The notes beneath the pieces were generated by a model, which was not told the origin of the DNA, ran no database searches, and worked only from the letters and a program-made list of their open reading frames with translations. Source: Solwaraspora sp. WMMA2065 (lineage in GTDB: Bacteria > Actinomycetota > Actinomycetes > Mycobacteriales > Micromonosporaceae). From it: 64,000 bases of DNA. Location of the stretch: NCBI RefSeq assembly GCF_030345075.1, contig NZ_CP128361.1, positions 248,001-312,000 on the forward strand, in the 5' to 3' direction. The translations under genes were made by a program, and so were the position numbers. Every line of letters starts with the position of its first letter. Position 1 is the first letter of the stretch. Shown piece by piece: positions 1-9,578 of the stretch.

Positions 1-1
1 G

Positions 2-46
2 GTCGAGTCCCAGACCCCAGCCGGCGAGCCGGTGGCGCAGGCCTAG
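2..46 (+). CDS. possible 3' end of a truncated upstream gene
   Basis: An open frame enters from the left edge and stops at a TAG at 44-46, encoding a short Ser/Pro/Ala/Gln-rich tail. It could be the C-terminus of a gene cut by the window edge, but 14 codons cannot establish coding. Nothing else is visible before the stop codon of the convergent oxidoreductase gene at 87. Confidence 0.25.
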   Translation, partial: VESQTPAGEPVAQA

Positions 47-86
47 CGCCTGACGTCGGCCGCGCCTGAAGTCCGCCGCGCCGCGA

Positions 87-1736
87 CTAGCGCTCGCCGT
101 GCCCCAGGTCGGTGAGGATCCGCCGGGCGGCGTTGTGCCCGGCGGCACCGATCACGCTGCCCGCCGGGTGGCAGCCGGCGCTGCCCGCGTACAGGCCGGG
201 CAGCCCGGTGGCGTACGGCATCCGGTCAGTGAACGAGACGGTGTTGTCCACGTGGTGGATGTGCCCGCCGGTGATGCCGAAGTGCGCCTCGATGCCGGGT
301 GGGGCGAGCGGCACCGCGTCGGCGACCAGCGCGCTGGTGCCCGGCGCGTACCGGTCGCAGACGGCCAGCAGTTGTTCGACGTACCCGGGCAGCTCGGTCG
401 CCCACGACGAACCCGCCGGCTGCCACGGCACCGACTGGACGAACAGCGCCGACGAGTGGTGCCCGGCGGCGTCGCGCAGCGACGGGTCGACGGTGGTGTG
501 CAGGTACCACTCGATGGTCGGCTCGACCGGCAGCCGGCCGGCCCGCACATCGGCCCACATCGCCCGCAGCGCCGTCATCGGCGACTCGCCGTCGCCGCCG
601 GGCAGCAGCGACGCCGAGCCGGGCAGCAGATGGATGGTGGCCCCGAACGGGCTGGGCGCGGCGTCCGGCAGGCAGCTGAACCGGGGCAGCCCGGTCAGCG
701 CCAGGTTGACCTTCAACGTGCTGCCCGGCCGGCGGGTGGCGGCCAGCCGGTCGGTCAGCTCGGCCGGCAGCACGCCGTCGGGGGCCAGCTCCAGCAGCCG
801 GTACGGGTCACAGGCACCGAGTACCACCTCGGCGGCCACTGACCGGCCGTCGGCGACGACGACACCGCTCGCGCTGCCGGCGTCCACGGTGATCGCGGTG
901 ACCGGCGTGTCGGTGACGATCCGCGCTCCGGCGGCCCGGGCGGCGTCGGCAAAGGTCCGCGACACGGTGCCCATCCCGCCGGCGGCGATCATCCAGGTGC
1001 CGTCCGAGCCGGGCAGTCGGCACATGTTGTGCACCAGGAAGTTGTGACCGGTGCCCGGGTCGTCCGGCCCGGCGGTCAGCCCGCTCAGCCCGTCGGTGAC
1101 GGCGTACATGGCGACCAGCAACTCGGAGCGGAACTCGAAGCGGGCCAGGTAGTCGGCGACCGAGCCGCGGACCAGGTCGACGAGGACCTGCCGCAGCGCA
1201 GGGCGGACATAGCGCTGCGCGGTCTGTTCGACCGGCAGCGGCTCGGCCAGCCAGGCCGGCGCCAGGTCGTCGCGTAGCGCCGCCAGCTCAGCCTGCATGG
1301 CGTCGTCGGCGGCCACGTCGGCGGCGGAGAAGGCGGCGGACATCTGTGCCCGGGTCGCGGCCCGGTCGGTGCCGAACAGCAGGTACGGCGACCCCGGCCC
1401 ACCGGGGGTGGGCAGGAAGTAGTGCGGGTCGCGGCGCAGCACCGGGATGGCCACGTCGAGGGTGGCCAGCAGTTCCGGCGGCATCAGCCCTAGCAGGTAC
1501 GACCCGGTGGAGTGGCGCAGCCCCGGCGCCCGGGCGAACGGCTGCTCGGTGCGGGTGGCGCCGCCGATCACCTCGGCCGCCTCCAGCACCAGCACGTCGA
1601 GCCCGGACCGGGCCAGCAGGACCGCCGCGACCAGACCGTTGTGCCCGGACCCGATGACGACCACGTCGGCGCGGGCGGGCAGGTCGGCGCGCGTCGACGG
1701 GTCGGGTCGCGGCGCCGGAGAGTGTGACGTACCCAT
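87..1736 (-). CDS. NAD(P)/FAD-dependent oxidoreductase, phytoene-desaturase/PYROXD2-like
   Basis: A 549-aa flavoprotein. After a Pro/Arg-rich leader, residues about 25-63 form the dinucleotide-binding fold, with VVVIGSGHNGLVAA followed by an acidic strand end and the GGATRT motif typical of amine-oxidase/phytoene-desaturase relatives. The C-terminus has the second FAD-contact segment (GLYAGSAGCHPAGSV). The best family match by eye is PYROXD2-like/carotenoid-isomerase-like proteins rather than a dedicated carotenoid enzyme, and no carotenoid genes are nearby. It is transcribed away from the MMPL gene across a 54-bp intergenic space, so the two probably share a control region. The substrate cannot be deduced. 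Confidence 0.85.
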   Translation of the reverse strand: MGTSHSPAPRPDPSTRADLPARADVVVIGSGHNGLVAAVLLARSGLDVLVLEAAEVIGGATRTEQPFARAPGLRHSTGSYLLGLMPPELLATLDVAIPVLRRDPHYFLPTPGGPGSPYLLFGTDRAATRAQMSAAFSAADVAADDAMQAELAALRDDLAPAWLAEPLPVEQTAQRYVRPALRQVLVDLVRGSVADYLARFEFRSELLVAMYAVTDGLSGLTAGPDDPGTGHNFLVHNMCRLPGSDGTWMIAAGGMGTVSRTFADAARAAGARIVTDTPVTAITVDAGSASGVVVADGRSVAAEVVLGACDPYRLLELAPDGVLPAELTDRLAATRRPGSTLKVNLALTGLPRFSCLPDAAPSPFGATIHLLPGSASLLPGGDGESPMTALRAMWADVRAGRLPVEPTIEWYLHTTVDPSLRDAAGHHSSALFVQSVPWQPAGSSWATELPGYVEQLLAVCDRYAPGTSALVADAVPLAPPGIEAHFGITGGHIHHVDNTVSFTDRMPYATGLPGLYAGSAGCHPAGSVIGAAGHNAARRILTDLGHGER

Positions 1737-1790
1737 GTCCCGACCCTAGTCGCCGTGCGGCGTCCATGATGGGCCTGCGATAGTCGAGAC

Positions 1791-3983
1791 GTGTTCGCGT
1801 GGTGGGGACGGACCGTGGTCCGGTTGCGATGGGTGGTGCTGGCCGCCGCCGCGTTGCTGGTCGTCGTCGGGGTGACCTGGGGGACCGGCCTGTTCGGGGC
1901 GGTCTCCGGTGGCGGTTTCGCCGACCCGGCGGCCGAGTCGACGCAGGCCCGGGAGCGGATCAACGCCGAGCTGGGCAACCAGGACGTCGACGTGCTGGTG
2001 CTGTACCGCAGCGACGCGGCCACCGTCGACGACCCGGCGTTCCGCGAGCCGGTCACCCAGACCCTGGAGTCGCTGGCCACCCGGCCGGAGGTGACCAGTG
2101 TCACCAGCTACTACGACACCGAGTCGCCGGCGTTGGTCGCCACCGACCGGCGGGCCACCTACGCCCTGGTCCAGCTCGCCGGCGACGACGAGGACGCCAA
2201 GACCGCCGCCTTCGAGCAGATCCGGCCGCTGCTGGACGCACCGGGGCTGGTCACCCGGGCCGGCGGTGCCGTGCCGTTCCTCGACCAGGCCAACGAGCAG
2301 ACCATCCGGGACATCACCCGGGCCGAGCTGATCGCCCTGCCGATCCTGCTGGTGCTGCTGGTGCTGATCTTCGGTGGGCTGGTCGCGGCGTCGATGCCGC
2401 TGCTGGTCGGCGTGCTCGCCATCCTCGGTGCGTTCGTCGCGGTCCGGGCGCTGACCCTGGTCACCGAGGTCTCGGTGTTCGCGATCAACGTGATCACCCT
2501 GATCGGGCTGGGCATGGCGATCGACTACGCGTTGTTCGTGGTCAGCCGGTTCCGGGAGGAGTTGGCCGCCGGCCACCCGACCCCGGAAGCGCTGGTACGT
2601 ACCGTCGCCACCGCCGGTCGTACCGTCGCTGTCTCCGGTCTGATCATCGGTACCTCGCTGATCAGCCTGCTGATCTTTCCGCAGCCGTTCCTGACCGGGA
2701 TCGGCTTTGGCGGGATGGCAGCGGTGCTGGTCGCCATGCTCGCCTCGGTGACCGCACTGCCCGCCCTGTTGGCGGTGCTCGGCCCGCGGATCAACGCGCT
2801 CACCGTACCGTTGCCGTGGCGTCGCCGGTCGGCGCCGCAGCCGGGGGAGGCCGCCCGGGCCGGCGCCTGGGCCCGGATCGCCCGCAGCGTGATGCGGCGC
2901 CCGGTGCGCTACGTCACCGTGGTGGTGGTCGGGCTGCTGCTGCTGGCCACCCCGTTCCTGCGGGCCGAGTTCGGCGGCTTCGACGAGCGGGTGCTGCCGG
3001 CCGGTGCGCAGTCGCGGGTGGTGGCCGAGACGATCGCCGAGGAGTTCCCTGACGGCGCCAGCATCGGCCCGGTCGAAGTGCTGGTCTCCGGCGCCGGCCC
3101 CGACCTGGCGCAAGCCTTCGCCGAGGACATCGCCGGGCTGCCGGGCGCCACCGGTGCCCAGATCGCGGCGGTACGCGACACCTCGGCGCTGATCCGGGTG
3201 AGCTACGTCGGCGAGCCGACCGGCGACGAGGCCGAAGCACTGGTGCGGGCCATCCGGGACCTGCCGCCCCCGGCCGGGGCCGAGGTCCTCGTCGGTGGCC
3301 GCACCGCCGCTGACATCGACATGCTGGACAGCCTCGGCACCTACCTGCCGTGGATGGCGCTGCTGATGGCCACCGCCACCATGGTGCTGCTGTTTCTGGC
3401 GTTCGGCTCGGTGGTGTTGCCGGTCAAGGCGGTGCTGATGAACCTGGTGTCGATCGGCGCCTCGTTCGGCGTGGTGGTCTGGGTGTTCCAGGACGGGCAC
3501 TTCGCCGACTGGCTCGGATTCACCCCGACCGGGTTCATCGATCCGACCAACCCGATCCTGATGTTGGCGGTGCTGTTTGGGCTGGCCACCGACTACGAGG
3601 TGTTCCTGCTGTCGCGGGTGCGTGAGGAGTGGGACCGCACCGGCGACAACACCGCGTCGGTCGCCGCCGGGCTGCAGCACACCGGGCGGATCATCACCGC
3701 CGCCGCGTTGCTGCTGATCGTGGTGGTGGCCGGTTTCGCCGCTGGTGGCATCTCGTTCATCAAGCTGATCGGGGTCGGGATGATCGTGGCGATCGTCGTC
3801 GACGCGACCCTGGTGCGGGTGCTGCTGGTGCCGGCGACGATGCGGCTGCTGGGTCGGTGGAACTGGTGGGCGCCGGGTCCGTTGGGCCGGCTGTACCGCC
3901 GGTTCGGCCTGCACGAGGCCCCGGCGAACCCGCAGTTGGCGTCGGTCGGCTCCGGTGCCGGTCCCGACGGCGCCACCGGCTGA
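1791..3983 (+). CDS. MMPL/RND-family membrane exporter
   Basis: A 730-aa protein with a GTG start. It has the two-fold MmpL plan: an N-terminal membrane helix, a periplasmic domain of about 130 residues, then a helix bundle, with this unit repeated. Each repeat carries the proton-relay helix: GLGMAIDYALFVVSRFREE in the first half and FGLATDYEVFLLSRVREEW in the second. These Asp-Tyr pairs are characteristic of MMPL/RND transporters driven by proton motive force. The family exports lipids or hydrophobic compounds; the substrate here is unknown. The last 224 bp lie antisense to the tail of the BrkB-like gene. Confidence 0.9.
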   Translation: MFAWWGRTVVRLRWVVLAAAALLVVVGVTWGTGLFGAVSGGGFADPAAESTQARERINAELGNQDVDVLVLYRSDAATVDDPAFREPVTQTLESLATRPEVTSVTSYYDTESPALVATDRRATYALVQLAGDDEDAKTAAFEQIRPLLDAPGLVTRAGGAVPFLDQANEQTIRDITRAELIALPILLVLLVLIFGGLVAASMPLLVGVLAILGAFVAVRALTLVTEVSVFAINVITLIGLGMAIDYALFVVSRFREELAAGHPTPEALVRTVATAGRTVAVSGLIIGTSLISLLIFPQPFLTGIGFGGMAAVLVAMLASVTALPALLAVLGPRINALTVPLPWRRRSAPQPGEAARAGAWARIARSVMRRPVRYVTVVVVGLLLLATPFLRAEFGGFDERVLPAGAQSRVVAETIAEEFPDGASIGPVEVLVSGAGPDLAQAFAEDIAGLPGATGAQIAAVRDTSALIRVSYVGEPTGDEAEALVRAIRDLPPPAGAEVLVGGRTAADIDMLDSLGTYLPWMALLMATATMVLLFLAFGSVVLPVKAVLMNLVSIGASFGVVVWVFQDGHFADWLGFTPTGFIDPTNPILMLAVLFGLATDYEVFLLSRVREEWDRTGDNTASVAAGLQHTGRIITAAALLLIVVVAGFAAGGISFIKLIGVGMIVAIVVDATLVRVLLVPATMRLLGRWNWWAPGPLGRLYRRFGLHEAPANPQLASVGSGAGPDGATG

Positions 3984-4776
3984 ACGCCAGCGTGGCGGAG
4001 TAGCCGGCCAGCACGATCACATGCAGCAGGTAGAGCCAGAGCAGCACCGCGACCGCCGCGCCGACCTGGTCGAGCCCGCCGAACGGCACCCCGAGGTCCA
4101 GCGGCAGCGAGCAGAACAGGATGAACCCGTGCAGGAAACCGGACAGGTTGGCGGCGGTGAACGAGCCGACCGCGACCGTGGCCAGCCAGTCCGGCTTGCC
4201 CGGCCCGACCACCCGGAACACCCAGACCAGCACCGGGCTCAGCCCCAACCAGACGGCCAGGAACGACACCACCACCCCGAGCGCGCCGGCCCAGCCGCCC
4301 CGGGCGAACAGCCCGGCGGCCGACGGTAGGGCCAGCAGCACCAGCAGCATCAACGCCGGTGCCGCGCCGAGCAGCGGTAGCAGTAGCACCCGGCCCCGCC
4401 AGCCGACCATCGACTCGGCCGGCTCCGGTGGTGGCGCCACCGACACGAATGCCCGGCGCAGCCCTTCGCCGTACAGCGAGGCGGGCAGCACTGCGGCCAG
4501 CGCCAGCACCGGGGTGAGGTGCAGGCCGGCGTCGATCAGGGCGGCGGCGGCCCGGTCGGCGCCGATCTGTTCGGGCAGGGTGTCGATCGCCGGGTCGGTG
4601 AGCCGACGGATCCGGCCCGCACCAGCGAACAGCCCGGTCAGCCAGATCGCCAGCAGCACCACCGGGACGACCGCGATCGCGCCGAAGAAGGTGATCGAGG
4701 CAGCGTGCAGCGACAGGTCCCGCCCGCGCAGCGGCCGGAATGCTGCCCGGACCAGCCGGCGACCTCGGGAGACCAT
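3760..4776 (-). CDS. YihY/BrkB-family inner-membrane protein
   Basis: A 338-aa protein. Residues 1 to about 265 are the BrkB-like core: the amphipathic N-terminus LSLHAASITFFGAIAVVPVVLL and five to six further membrane helices, including GGLDQVGAAVAVLLWLYLLHVIVLAGYSATLAFS. The core ends almost exactly at the stop codon of the convergent MMPL gene. The remaining ~75 residues are low-complexity Arg/Pro/Ser/Ala and are read antisense to the MMPL C-terminus. That tail may be only an open antisense frame lacking a stop, or a real cytoplasmic extension. The family was once called RNase BN but is now regarded as integral membrane proteins of unclear function. Confidence 0.8.
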   Translation of the reverse strand: MVSRGRRLVRAAFRPLRGRDLSLHAASITFFGAIAVVPVVLLAIWLTGLFAGAGRIRRLTDPAIDTLPEQIGADRAAAALIDAGLHLTPVLALAAVLPASLYGEGLRRAFVSVAPPPEPAESMVGWRGRVLLLPLLGAAPALMLLVLLALPSAAGLFARGGWAGALGVVVSFLAVWLGLSPVLVWVFRVVGPGKPDWLATVAVGSFTAANLSGFLHGFILFCSLPLDLGVPFGGLDQVGAAVAVLLWLYLLHVIVLAGYSATLAFSRWRRRDRHRSRPTPTAGSPGPRAGRTGGTAGPTDPAPTSSTDPAAASSPAPAAPAPGSRRRRSPRSSRPRSA

Positions 4777-4947
4777 GTTCCTCAGCTTTCCCCACCGGGG
4801 CGGTCTCCACTCCCGTACGGCGGTGGCCCGGCGTGGGGTGGCCCGTACGGTCCGGCTTTACGGTCGGCCAGCCGACATGGCCCGGTGCGCCGCCGTGGCG
4901 GGGCGTCGCGGCTAGTCTGGTCGGTGCATCATGTCCCGCGGAAAGGG

Positions 4948-5580
4948 GTGAGCACGTTGGCACAGCCGGCATTCGTGCCCGATCCGGAGCCGCCGCGTGA
5001 GCCGTCGTTCGACGTACTCGGCGATTTCGACGAGCCGTGGACCGCGCAGCTCGCCCTTGACCTGTTGCCGGAGACCAATGGTCCCAAGGTCGAGGTCCTC
5101 AGCGGGAGCGTGATCGTGACACCACATGCCGGGTACGACCATCAGACGATCGAGCTGGATCTGGCGTATCTGTTGAAGCAGGCAGCGCGCCGGGCGAAGC
5201 TCTGGCTGTACCACGAGGTCAACGTCGTCTCGGGCGACGACTTGTACACCCCCGACATCGTGGTGCTCCGCTCACCTGGTGGAGGACACGTCTCGATGCC
5301 GATCTCGGAAGCCGTGCTGCTCGGCGAGATCGTCTCCAAGGGCAACCGGCGCAAGGACGTGATCGACCGGCCACGGCAGTACGCCGCAGCCGGTGTGCCC
5401 TTCTTTCTCCGGGCGGATTTCCGGAACCGGGTGCCGGCACTGGCGTTGCACGAGCTGAGCGACGGGGAGTACCGGCCGGTGGCGGCGGCCGCGGCCGGAA
5501 CCGCGTTCGTGATGAAGGAGCCGTTCGAGTTCACCATCGATCCGGCCGATCTGCTCGACGAGGCCGACGACGCACGGTGA
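4948..5580 (+). CDS. Uma2-family (DUF820) PD-(D/E)XK nuclease-fold protein
   Basis: About 210 aa. It has the Uma2 hallmarks: an early Glu/Val-rich strand (KVEVLSGSVIVTPHAGYDHQ), the central TPDIVVLR strand supplying an acidic metal ligand, and EIVSKGNRRKD, matching the usual EVLSPSTRRKD element. These precede the AAAGVPFFLRAD segment that is normally AGVPEYWLVD. The family has a restriction-endonuclease-like fold and its biological role is unsettled. Start: GTG at 4948 abuts the purine-rich GGAAAGGGG, while the in-frame TTG at 4957 sits about 8 nt from it and may be the true start. The gene stands alone. Confidence 0.8.
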   Translation: MSTLAQPAFVPDPEPPREPSFDVLGDFDEPWTAQLALDLLPETNGPKVEVLSGSVIVTPHAGYDHQTIELDLAYLLKQAARRAKLWLYHEVNVVSGDDLYTPDIVVLRSPGGGHVSMPISEAVLLGEIVSKGNRRKDVIDRPRQYAAAGVPFFLRADFRNRVPALALHELSDGEYRPVAAAAAGTAFVMKEPFEFTIDPADLLDEADDAR

Positions 5581-5650
5581 CGCGGTGTCCCGGTGACTCG
5601 GCGGCGCGCCCGGCGGCCGGGCGGCTGCGGCGCTGCGGGACAATGGGTCG

Positions 5651-6865
5651 GTGACTTCCTCCCCACGGGATATCGTGCTGCTCGGCTCCACCGGCTCGAT
5701 CGGCACCCAGGCGGTCGACATCGTCACCCGCAACCCTGACCGGTTCCGCATCGTCGGGCTCGGCGCCGGCGGGGGAAACGTCGAGCTGCTCGCCGTACAG
5801 GCACTACTGTTGCAGGTCGAGGTGGTGGCGGTGGCCCGGGCCTCGGCGGCGCAGGACCTGCAGCTCGCCTTCTACGCTGAAGCGTCCCGGCGCGGCTATC
5901 CGACCGGTGGGTTCCGGATCCCGAAGATCCTGGCCGGCCCGTCGGCGATGGCCGAGCTTGCCGAGTGGCCGTGCGACGTGGTGCTCAACGGAGTGGACGG
6001 CTCCCGGGGGCTGGCCCCCACCCTGGCGGCGTTGCGGGCCGGCCGGACCCTGGCGCTGGCCAACAAGGAGTCGCTGATCGCCGGTGGTCCGATCGTGCGG
6101 GCCGCGATACAGCGCCCGGACCAGATCGTGCCGGTGGACTCCGAGCATTCGGCGCTCGCCCAGTGCCTGCGTTCGGGCACCGCCGACGAGGTGCGCAAGC
6201 TGGTGGTGACGGCGAGCGGCGGCCCGTTCCGGGGGCGGCCCCGTGCCGAGTTGACCGAGGTCACCCCGGAGCAGGCGATGGCCCACCCGACCTGGAACAT
6301 GGGCCCGGTCATCACGATCAACTCGGCGACCCTGGTGAACAAGGGCCTGGAGATCATCGAGGCGCACGAACTGTTCCGCATCCCGTACCCGCGTATCGAG
6401 GTGGTGGTCCACCCACAGTCGGTGATCCACTCGATGGTGGAGTTCGTGGACGGTTCGACGGTCGCCCAGGCCAGTCCACCGGACATGCGACTGCCGATCG
6501 CGCTGGCCCTGGGCTGGCCGGCCCGGGTGCCGGCAGCGGCCGCGCCGGTCGACTGGACCCGGGCGCAGAGCTGGGAGTTCGCCCCGCTCGACGAGACGGC
6601 GTTCCCGGCGGTGGCGCTGGCCAAGCAGGCCGGCGCGGACGGCCGCTGCCGGCCGGCGGTCTACAACGCCGCGAACGAGGAGTGCGTGGCGGCGTTCGTC
6701 GCCGGCAGGCTACCGTTCCTCGGCATCGTCGACACGGTGGAGCGGGTGCTGCAGGCGGCACCGGACTTCGGCGAACCGGGTACGGTCGACGATGTGCTCA
6801 CTGCGGAATCCTGGGCGCGAACCCGGGCGCATGAGCTGATCGGTGCATCGGCGGAGGGAGCTTGA
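5651..6865 (+). CDS. dxr: 1-deoxy-D-xylulose 5-phosphate reductoisomerase
   Basis: A 404-aa cytosolic enzyme of the MEP isoprenoid pathway. It converts DXP to 2-C-methyl-D-erythritol 4-phosphate with NADPH. Visible motifs are the [11 protein letters not shown] nucleotide-binding loop at the N-terminus, [10 protein letters not shown], the metal/substrate region [21 protein letters not shown], and the [23 protein letters not shown] block. The start is a GTG. The stop TGA shares one base with the ATG of rseP, preceded by GGAGGGAG, so the two are translationally coupled. The order dxr-rseP-ispG is conserved in actinobacteria. Confidence 0.97.
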   Translation: MTSSPRDIVLLGSTGSIGTQAVDIVTRNPDRFRIVGLGAGGGNVELLAVQALLLQVEVVAVARASAAQDLQLAFYAEASRRGYPTGGFRIPKILAGPSAMAELAEWPCDVVLNGVDGSRGLAPTLAALRAGRTLALANKESLIAGGPIVRAAIQRPDQIVPVDSEHSALAQCLRSGTADEVRKLVVTASGGPFRGRPRAELTEVTPEQAMAHPTWNMGPVITINSATLVNKGLEIIEAHELFRIPYPRIEVVVHPQSVIHSMVEFVDGSTVAQASPPDMRLPIALALGWPARVPAAAAPVDWTRAQSWEFAPLDETAFPAVALAKQAGADGRCRPAVYNAANEECVAAFVAGRLPFLGIVDTVERVLQAAPDFGEPGTVDDVLTAESWARTRAHELIGASAEGA

Positions 6866-8112
6866 TGGCGTACCTGCTCGGGGTGGTTCTCTTCGCCCTC
6901 GCGATTCTCATCTCGGTCAGCCTGCACGAGGCCGGTCACATGGTGACCGCGAAAAAGTTCGGGATGAAGGTGACCCGGTACTTCGTCGGTTTCGGCCCGA
7001 CCATCTGGTCGTTCCGGCGCGGTGAGACCGAGTACGGGCTCAAGGCCATCCCGCTGGGTGGCTTCTGCAAGATCGTCGGTATGACCCCGCAGGACGACGA
7101 CGTGGCACCCGCCGACGAGTCCCGGGTGATGTGGCGCTTTCCGGTGTGGAAGCGGACGGTGGTGATGTCCGCCGGGTCGGTGACCCATTTCGGGCTGGCG
7201 ATCGTCGCCCTCTGGCTGGCTGCGGTCTTCATGGGCCTGCCGAACCCGGACTTCCCCGCCACCGAGGAGCAGGCCCGTCAGGAGCCGGCGGTGGTCGCGG
7301 TCACCGACTGTGTGGTCGTCGAGTACGTGGCCCGTGCCTGCGAGGCCGGCGACCCGGCCAGCCCGGCCGCGCAGGCGGGCCTGCGTGACGGCGACCGGAT
7401 CCTCGCGGTGAGCGGCACCCCGGTCGACACCTGGGGTGACATGCTGGAGGCGATCCGGGGTGCCGATCCGGGGCCGGCGACCGTCCGGTACGAGCGGGAC
7501 GGGACGACCGGCACCGCCGAGGCGGAGCTCGCCGCAGTGCAGCGCCCCGAGCTGGGCACCGACGAGGGCCCGCTGAGCACGGTCGCCGCGCTCGGCGTCG
7601 GGCTGCGGATCGAGAAGCCCGGCATGGTGACGTACGGGCCGATCGAGGCATTCGGCGCGACCGGCGACTACCTGCGCCAGATGGCGGTCGGCACCGTCGA
7701 GGCGATGATGCGGATCCCGGAGAAGATCCCGGCGCTGTGGGCCTCGATCACCGGCGCGGAGCGCGACATCGACACCCCGATCAGCGTGGTCGGTGCCAGC
7801 CGGCTCGGCGGGGAGGCGGTGGCCAACGATGCCTGGGAGTTGTTCGTGCTGCTGTTCATCTCGCTGAATTTCTTCGTCGGGGTGTTCAACCTGCTGCCGC
7901 TGCTGCCGCTGGACGGCGGGCACATCGCGATCGCCTGGTTCGAGAAGGCCAGGTCCTGGCTGTACGCGGTGCTGGGCCGACCCGACCCGGGGCGGGTCGA
8001 CTACTTCAAGCTGATGCCACTCACGTACGCGGTTCTGCTGATCGGTGGCGCGTTCACGCTGCTGACCATCACCGCGGACGTGGTCAATCCGATCACGCTG
8101 TTCTCGAGGTGA
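6865..8112 (+). CDS. rseP: site-2 protease family zinc metalloprotease (RseP/Rip1-like)
   Basis: A 415-aa membrane protease that performs intramembrane proteolysis, typically of anti-sigma factors. Zinc ligands are visible: HEAGH at residues 21-25 in the first helix, and the third ligand in LDGGH at 349-353 within the last helix pair. A single PDZ-like domain lies in between (GLRDGDRILAVSGTPVDTWGD). The ATG at 6865 overlaps the dxr stop and follows GGAGGGAG; a TTG one codon upstream is also possible. A plausible substrate is a membrane anti-sigma factor, but the anti-sigma protein encoded at 22.0-22.8 kb is not shown to be one. Confidence 0.94.
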   Translation: MAYLLGVVLFALAILISVSLHEAGHMVTAKKFGMKVTRYFVGFGPTIWSFRRGETEYGLKAIPLGGFCKIVGMTPQDDDVAPADESRVMWRFPVWKRTVVMSAGSVTHFGLAIVALWLAAVFMGLPNPDFPATEEQARQEPAVVAVTDCVVVEYVARACEAGDPASPAAQAGLRDGDRILAVSGTPVDTWGDMLEAIRGADPGPATVRYERDGTTGTAEAELAAVQRPELGTDEGPLSTVAALGVGLRIEKPGMVTYGPIEAFGATGDYLRQMAVGTVEAMMRIPEKIPALWASITGAERDIDTPISVVGASRLGGEAVANDAWELFVLLFISLNFFVGVFNLLPLLPLDGGHIAIAWFEKARSWLYAVLGRPDPGRVDYFKLMPLTYAVLLIGGAFTLLTITADVVNPITLFSR

Positions 8113-8120
8113 GTTGAGAA

Positions 8121-9293
8121 GTGACCGCTGTCAGTCTGGGCATGCCCGCAGTGCCGCCGCCGCCGTTGGCGCCGCGCCGGGTCAGCCGGCAGATCATGGT
8201 CGGTCCGGTGCCGGTGGGTGGCGGTGCACCGGTCTCCGTACAGTCGATGACCACCACGGTGACCTCGGACGTCAACGCGACGTTGCAGCAGATCGCCGAG
8301 CTGACCGCGTCCGGCTGCCAGATCGTGCGGGTCGCCGTGCCGTCGCAGGACGACGCGGACGCGCTGCCGACGATCGCCCGCAAGTCGCAGATCCCGGTGA
8401 TCGCCGACATCCACTTCCAGCCGAAGTACGTCTTCGCTGCGATCGACGCCGGCTGTGCGGCAGTGCGGGTCAACCCGGGCAACATCCGGCAGTTCGACGA
8501 CAAGGTGGCGGAGATCGCCAAGGCGGCGTCGGCGGCCGGTACACCGATCCGGATCGGTGTCAACGCCGGTTCGCTGGACAAGCGGTTGCTGGCCAAGCAT
8601 GGCAAGGCGACCGCCGAGGCGCTGGTGGAGTCGGCGTTGTGGGAGTGCTCGCTGTTCGAGGAGCACGACTTCCGGGACATCAAGATCTCGGTCAAGCACA
8701 ACGACCCGGTGGTGATGATCCGGGCGTACCGGCTGCTGGCCGAGCAGTGCGACTATCCGCTGCACCTCGGGGTGACCGAGGCCGGCCCGGCGTTTCAGGG
8801 CACGGTCAAGTCGGCGGTGGCGTTCGGCGCGCTGCTGGCCGAAGGGATCGGCGACACCATCCGGGTGTCCCTGTCCGCGCCGCCGGTGGAGGAGATCAAG
8901 GTCGGTACGGCGATCCTGGAGTCGCTCGGGTTGCGTGAGCGGGGCTTGGAGATCGTTTCCTGCCCGTCCTGCGGGCGGGCGCAGGTGGACGTGTACACCT
9001 TGGCCGACCAGGTGACCGCTGCGCTGGACGGGTTTCCGGCTCCGTTGCGGGTGGCGGTGATGGGATGCGTGGTGAACGGGCCGGGCGAGGCCCGGGAGGC
9101 CGATCTCGGGGTGGCGTCCGGCAACGGCAAGGGCCAGATCTTCGTCAAGGGCGAAGTGATCAAGACGGTGCCGGAGTCGCAGATCGTGGAGACCCTGGTG
9201 GAGGAGGCGCTGCGGATCGCCGACGAGATGGGCGCCGAGTTGCCGGCGGAGATGCGTGAGCTTCTTCCCGGGCCGACGGTCACGGTGCACTGA
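8121..9293 (+). CDS. ispG: 4-hydroxy-3-methylbut-2-en-1-yl diphosphate synthase
   Basis: A 390-aa iron-sulfur enzyme of the MEP pathway that converts ME-cPP to HMBPP. The three cluster cysteines are visible (C281 and C284 in [12 protein letters not shown]316 in [13 protein letters not shown]), with Glu323 as the probable fourth ligand. The N-terminal TIM-barrel has VSVQSMTTT and VRVNPGNI. The GTG start lies 8 bp after the rseP stop. A very strong hairpin follows at 9333-9368, closing the dxr-rseP-ispG transcript. Confidence 0.97.
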   Translation: MTAVSLGMPAVPPPPLAPRRVSRQIMVGPVPVGGGAPVSVQSMTTTVTSDVNATLQQIAELTASGCQIVRVAVPSQDDADALPTIARKSQIPVIADIHFQPKYVFAAIDAGCAAVRVNPGNIRQFDDKVAEIAKAASAAGTPIRIGVNAGSLDKRLLAKHGKATAEALVESALWECSLFEEHDFRDIKISVKHNDPVVMIRAYRLLAEQCDYPLHLGVTEAGPAFQGTVKSAVAFGALLAEGIGDTIRVSLSAPPVEEIKVGTAILESLGLRERGLEIVSCPSCGRAQVDVYTLADQVTAALDGFPAPLRVAVMGCVVNGPGEAREADLGVASGNGKGQIFVKGEVIKTVPESQIVETLVEEALRIADEMGAELPAEMRELLPGPTVTVH

Positions 9294-9332
9294 GGCGTGA
9301 CGCGCGCCGGCCCGGGGCCGGCTGTCGTTTCT

Positions 9333-9368
9333 GATCCCGTTGGCGGACGTCGGTCCGCCAACGGGATC
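9333..9368 (+). terminator. strong terminator after ispG
   Basis: A perfect 16-bp inverted repeat (9333-9348 with 9353-9368) with a 4-nt GTCG loop, followed by the T-rich TCTTTGT. It separates the isoprenoid block from the cellulase gene. Confidence 0.9.
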
Positions 9369-9453
9369 TCTTTGTGCCGGTCAGGGGGCGTTGCCGGCAG
9401 CGGCGGATTGGTCGGGGTGCACCTCCGGGGGCATCAACATCGGCGTGCGCCGA

Positions 9454-9483
9454 TTGACAAAGTTTGGGCTCCCGACTTAGTCT
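9454..9483 (+). promoter_or_regulatory. probable housekeeping-type promoter of the cellulase gene
   Basis: A consensus TTGACA at 9454-9459 and TAGTCT at 9478-9483 are separated by 18 bp. They lie about 95 bp upstream of the cellulase ATG and just downstream of the ispG terminator. I did not find a clear CebR-type 14-bp palindrome. Confidence 0.6.
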
Positions 9484-9578
9484 GCGGCCACTTCGCTGGT
9501 GCTGGCTGCTCGTTTGCGACCGCCGGTGCCCGTCCCTTCGTGCCTGACCCGCAGGCACACCCCACGGCGAGGAGCGAC

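Noticed and set aside
1746-3914. 722-aa antisense open frame over the MMPL gene
   Set aside because: Composition (Gln/His/Arg/Gly-rich) is that of a mirror frame of a GC-rich gene, no domain is visible, and the plus strand carries clear MMPL motifs.
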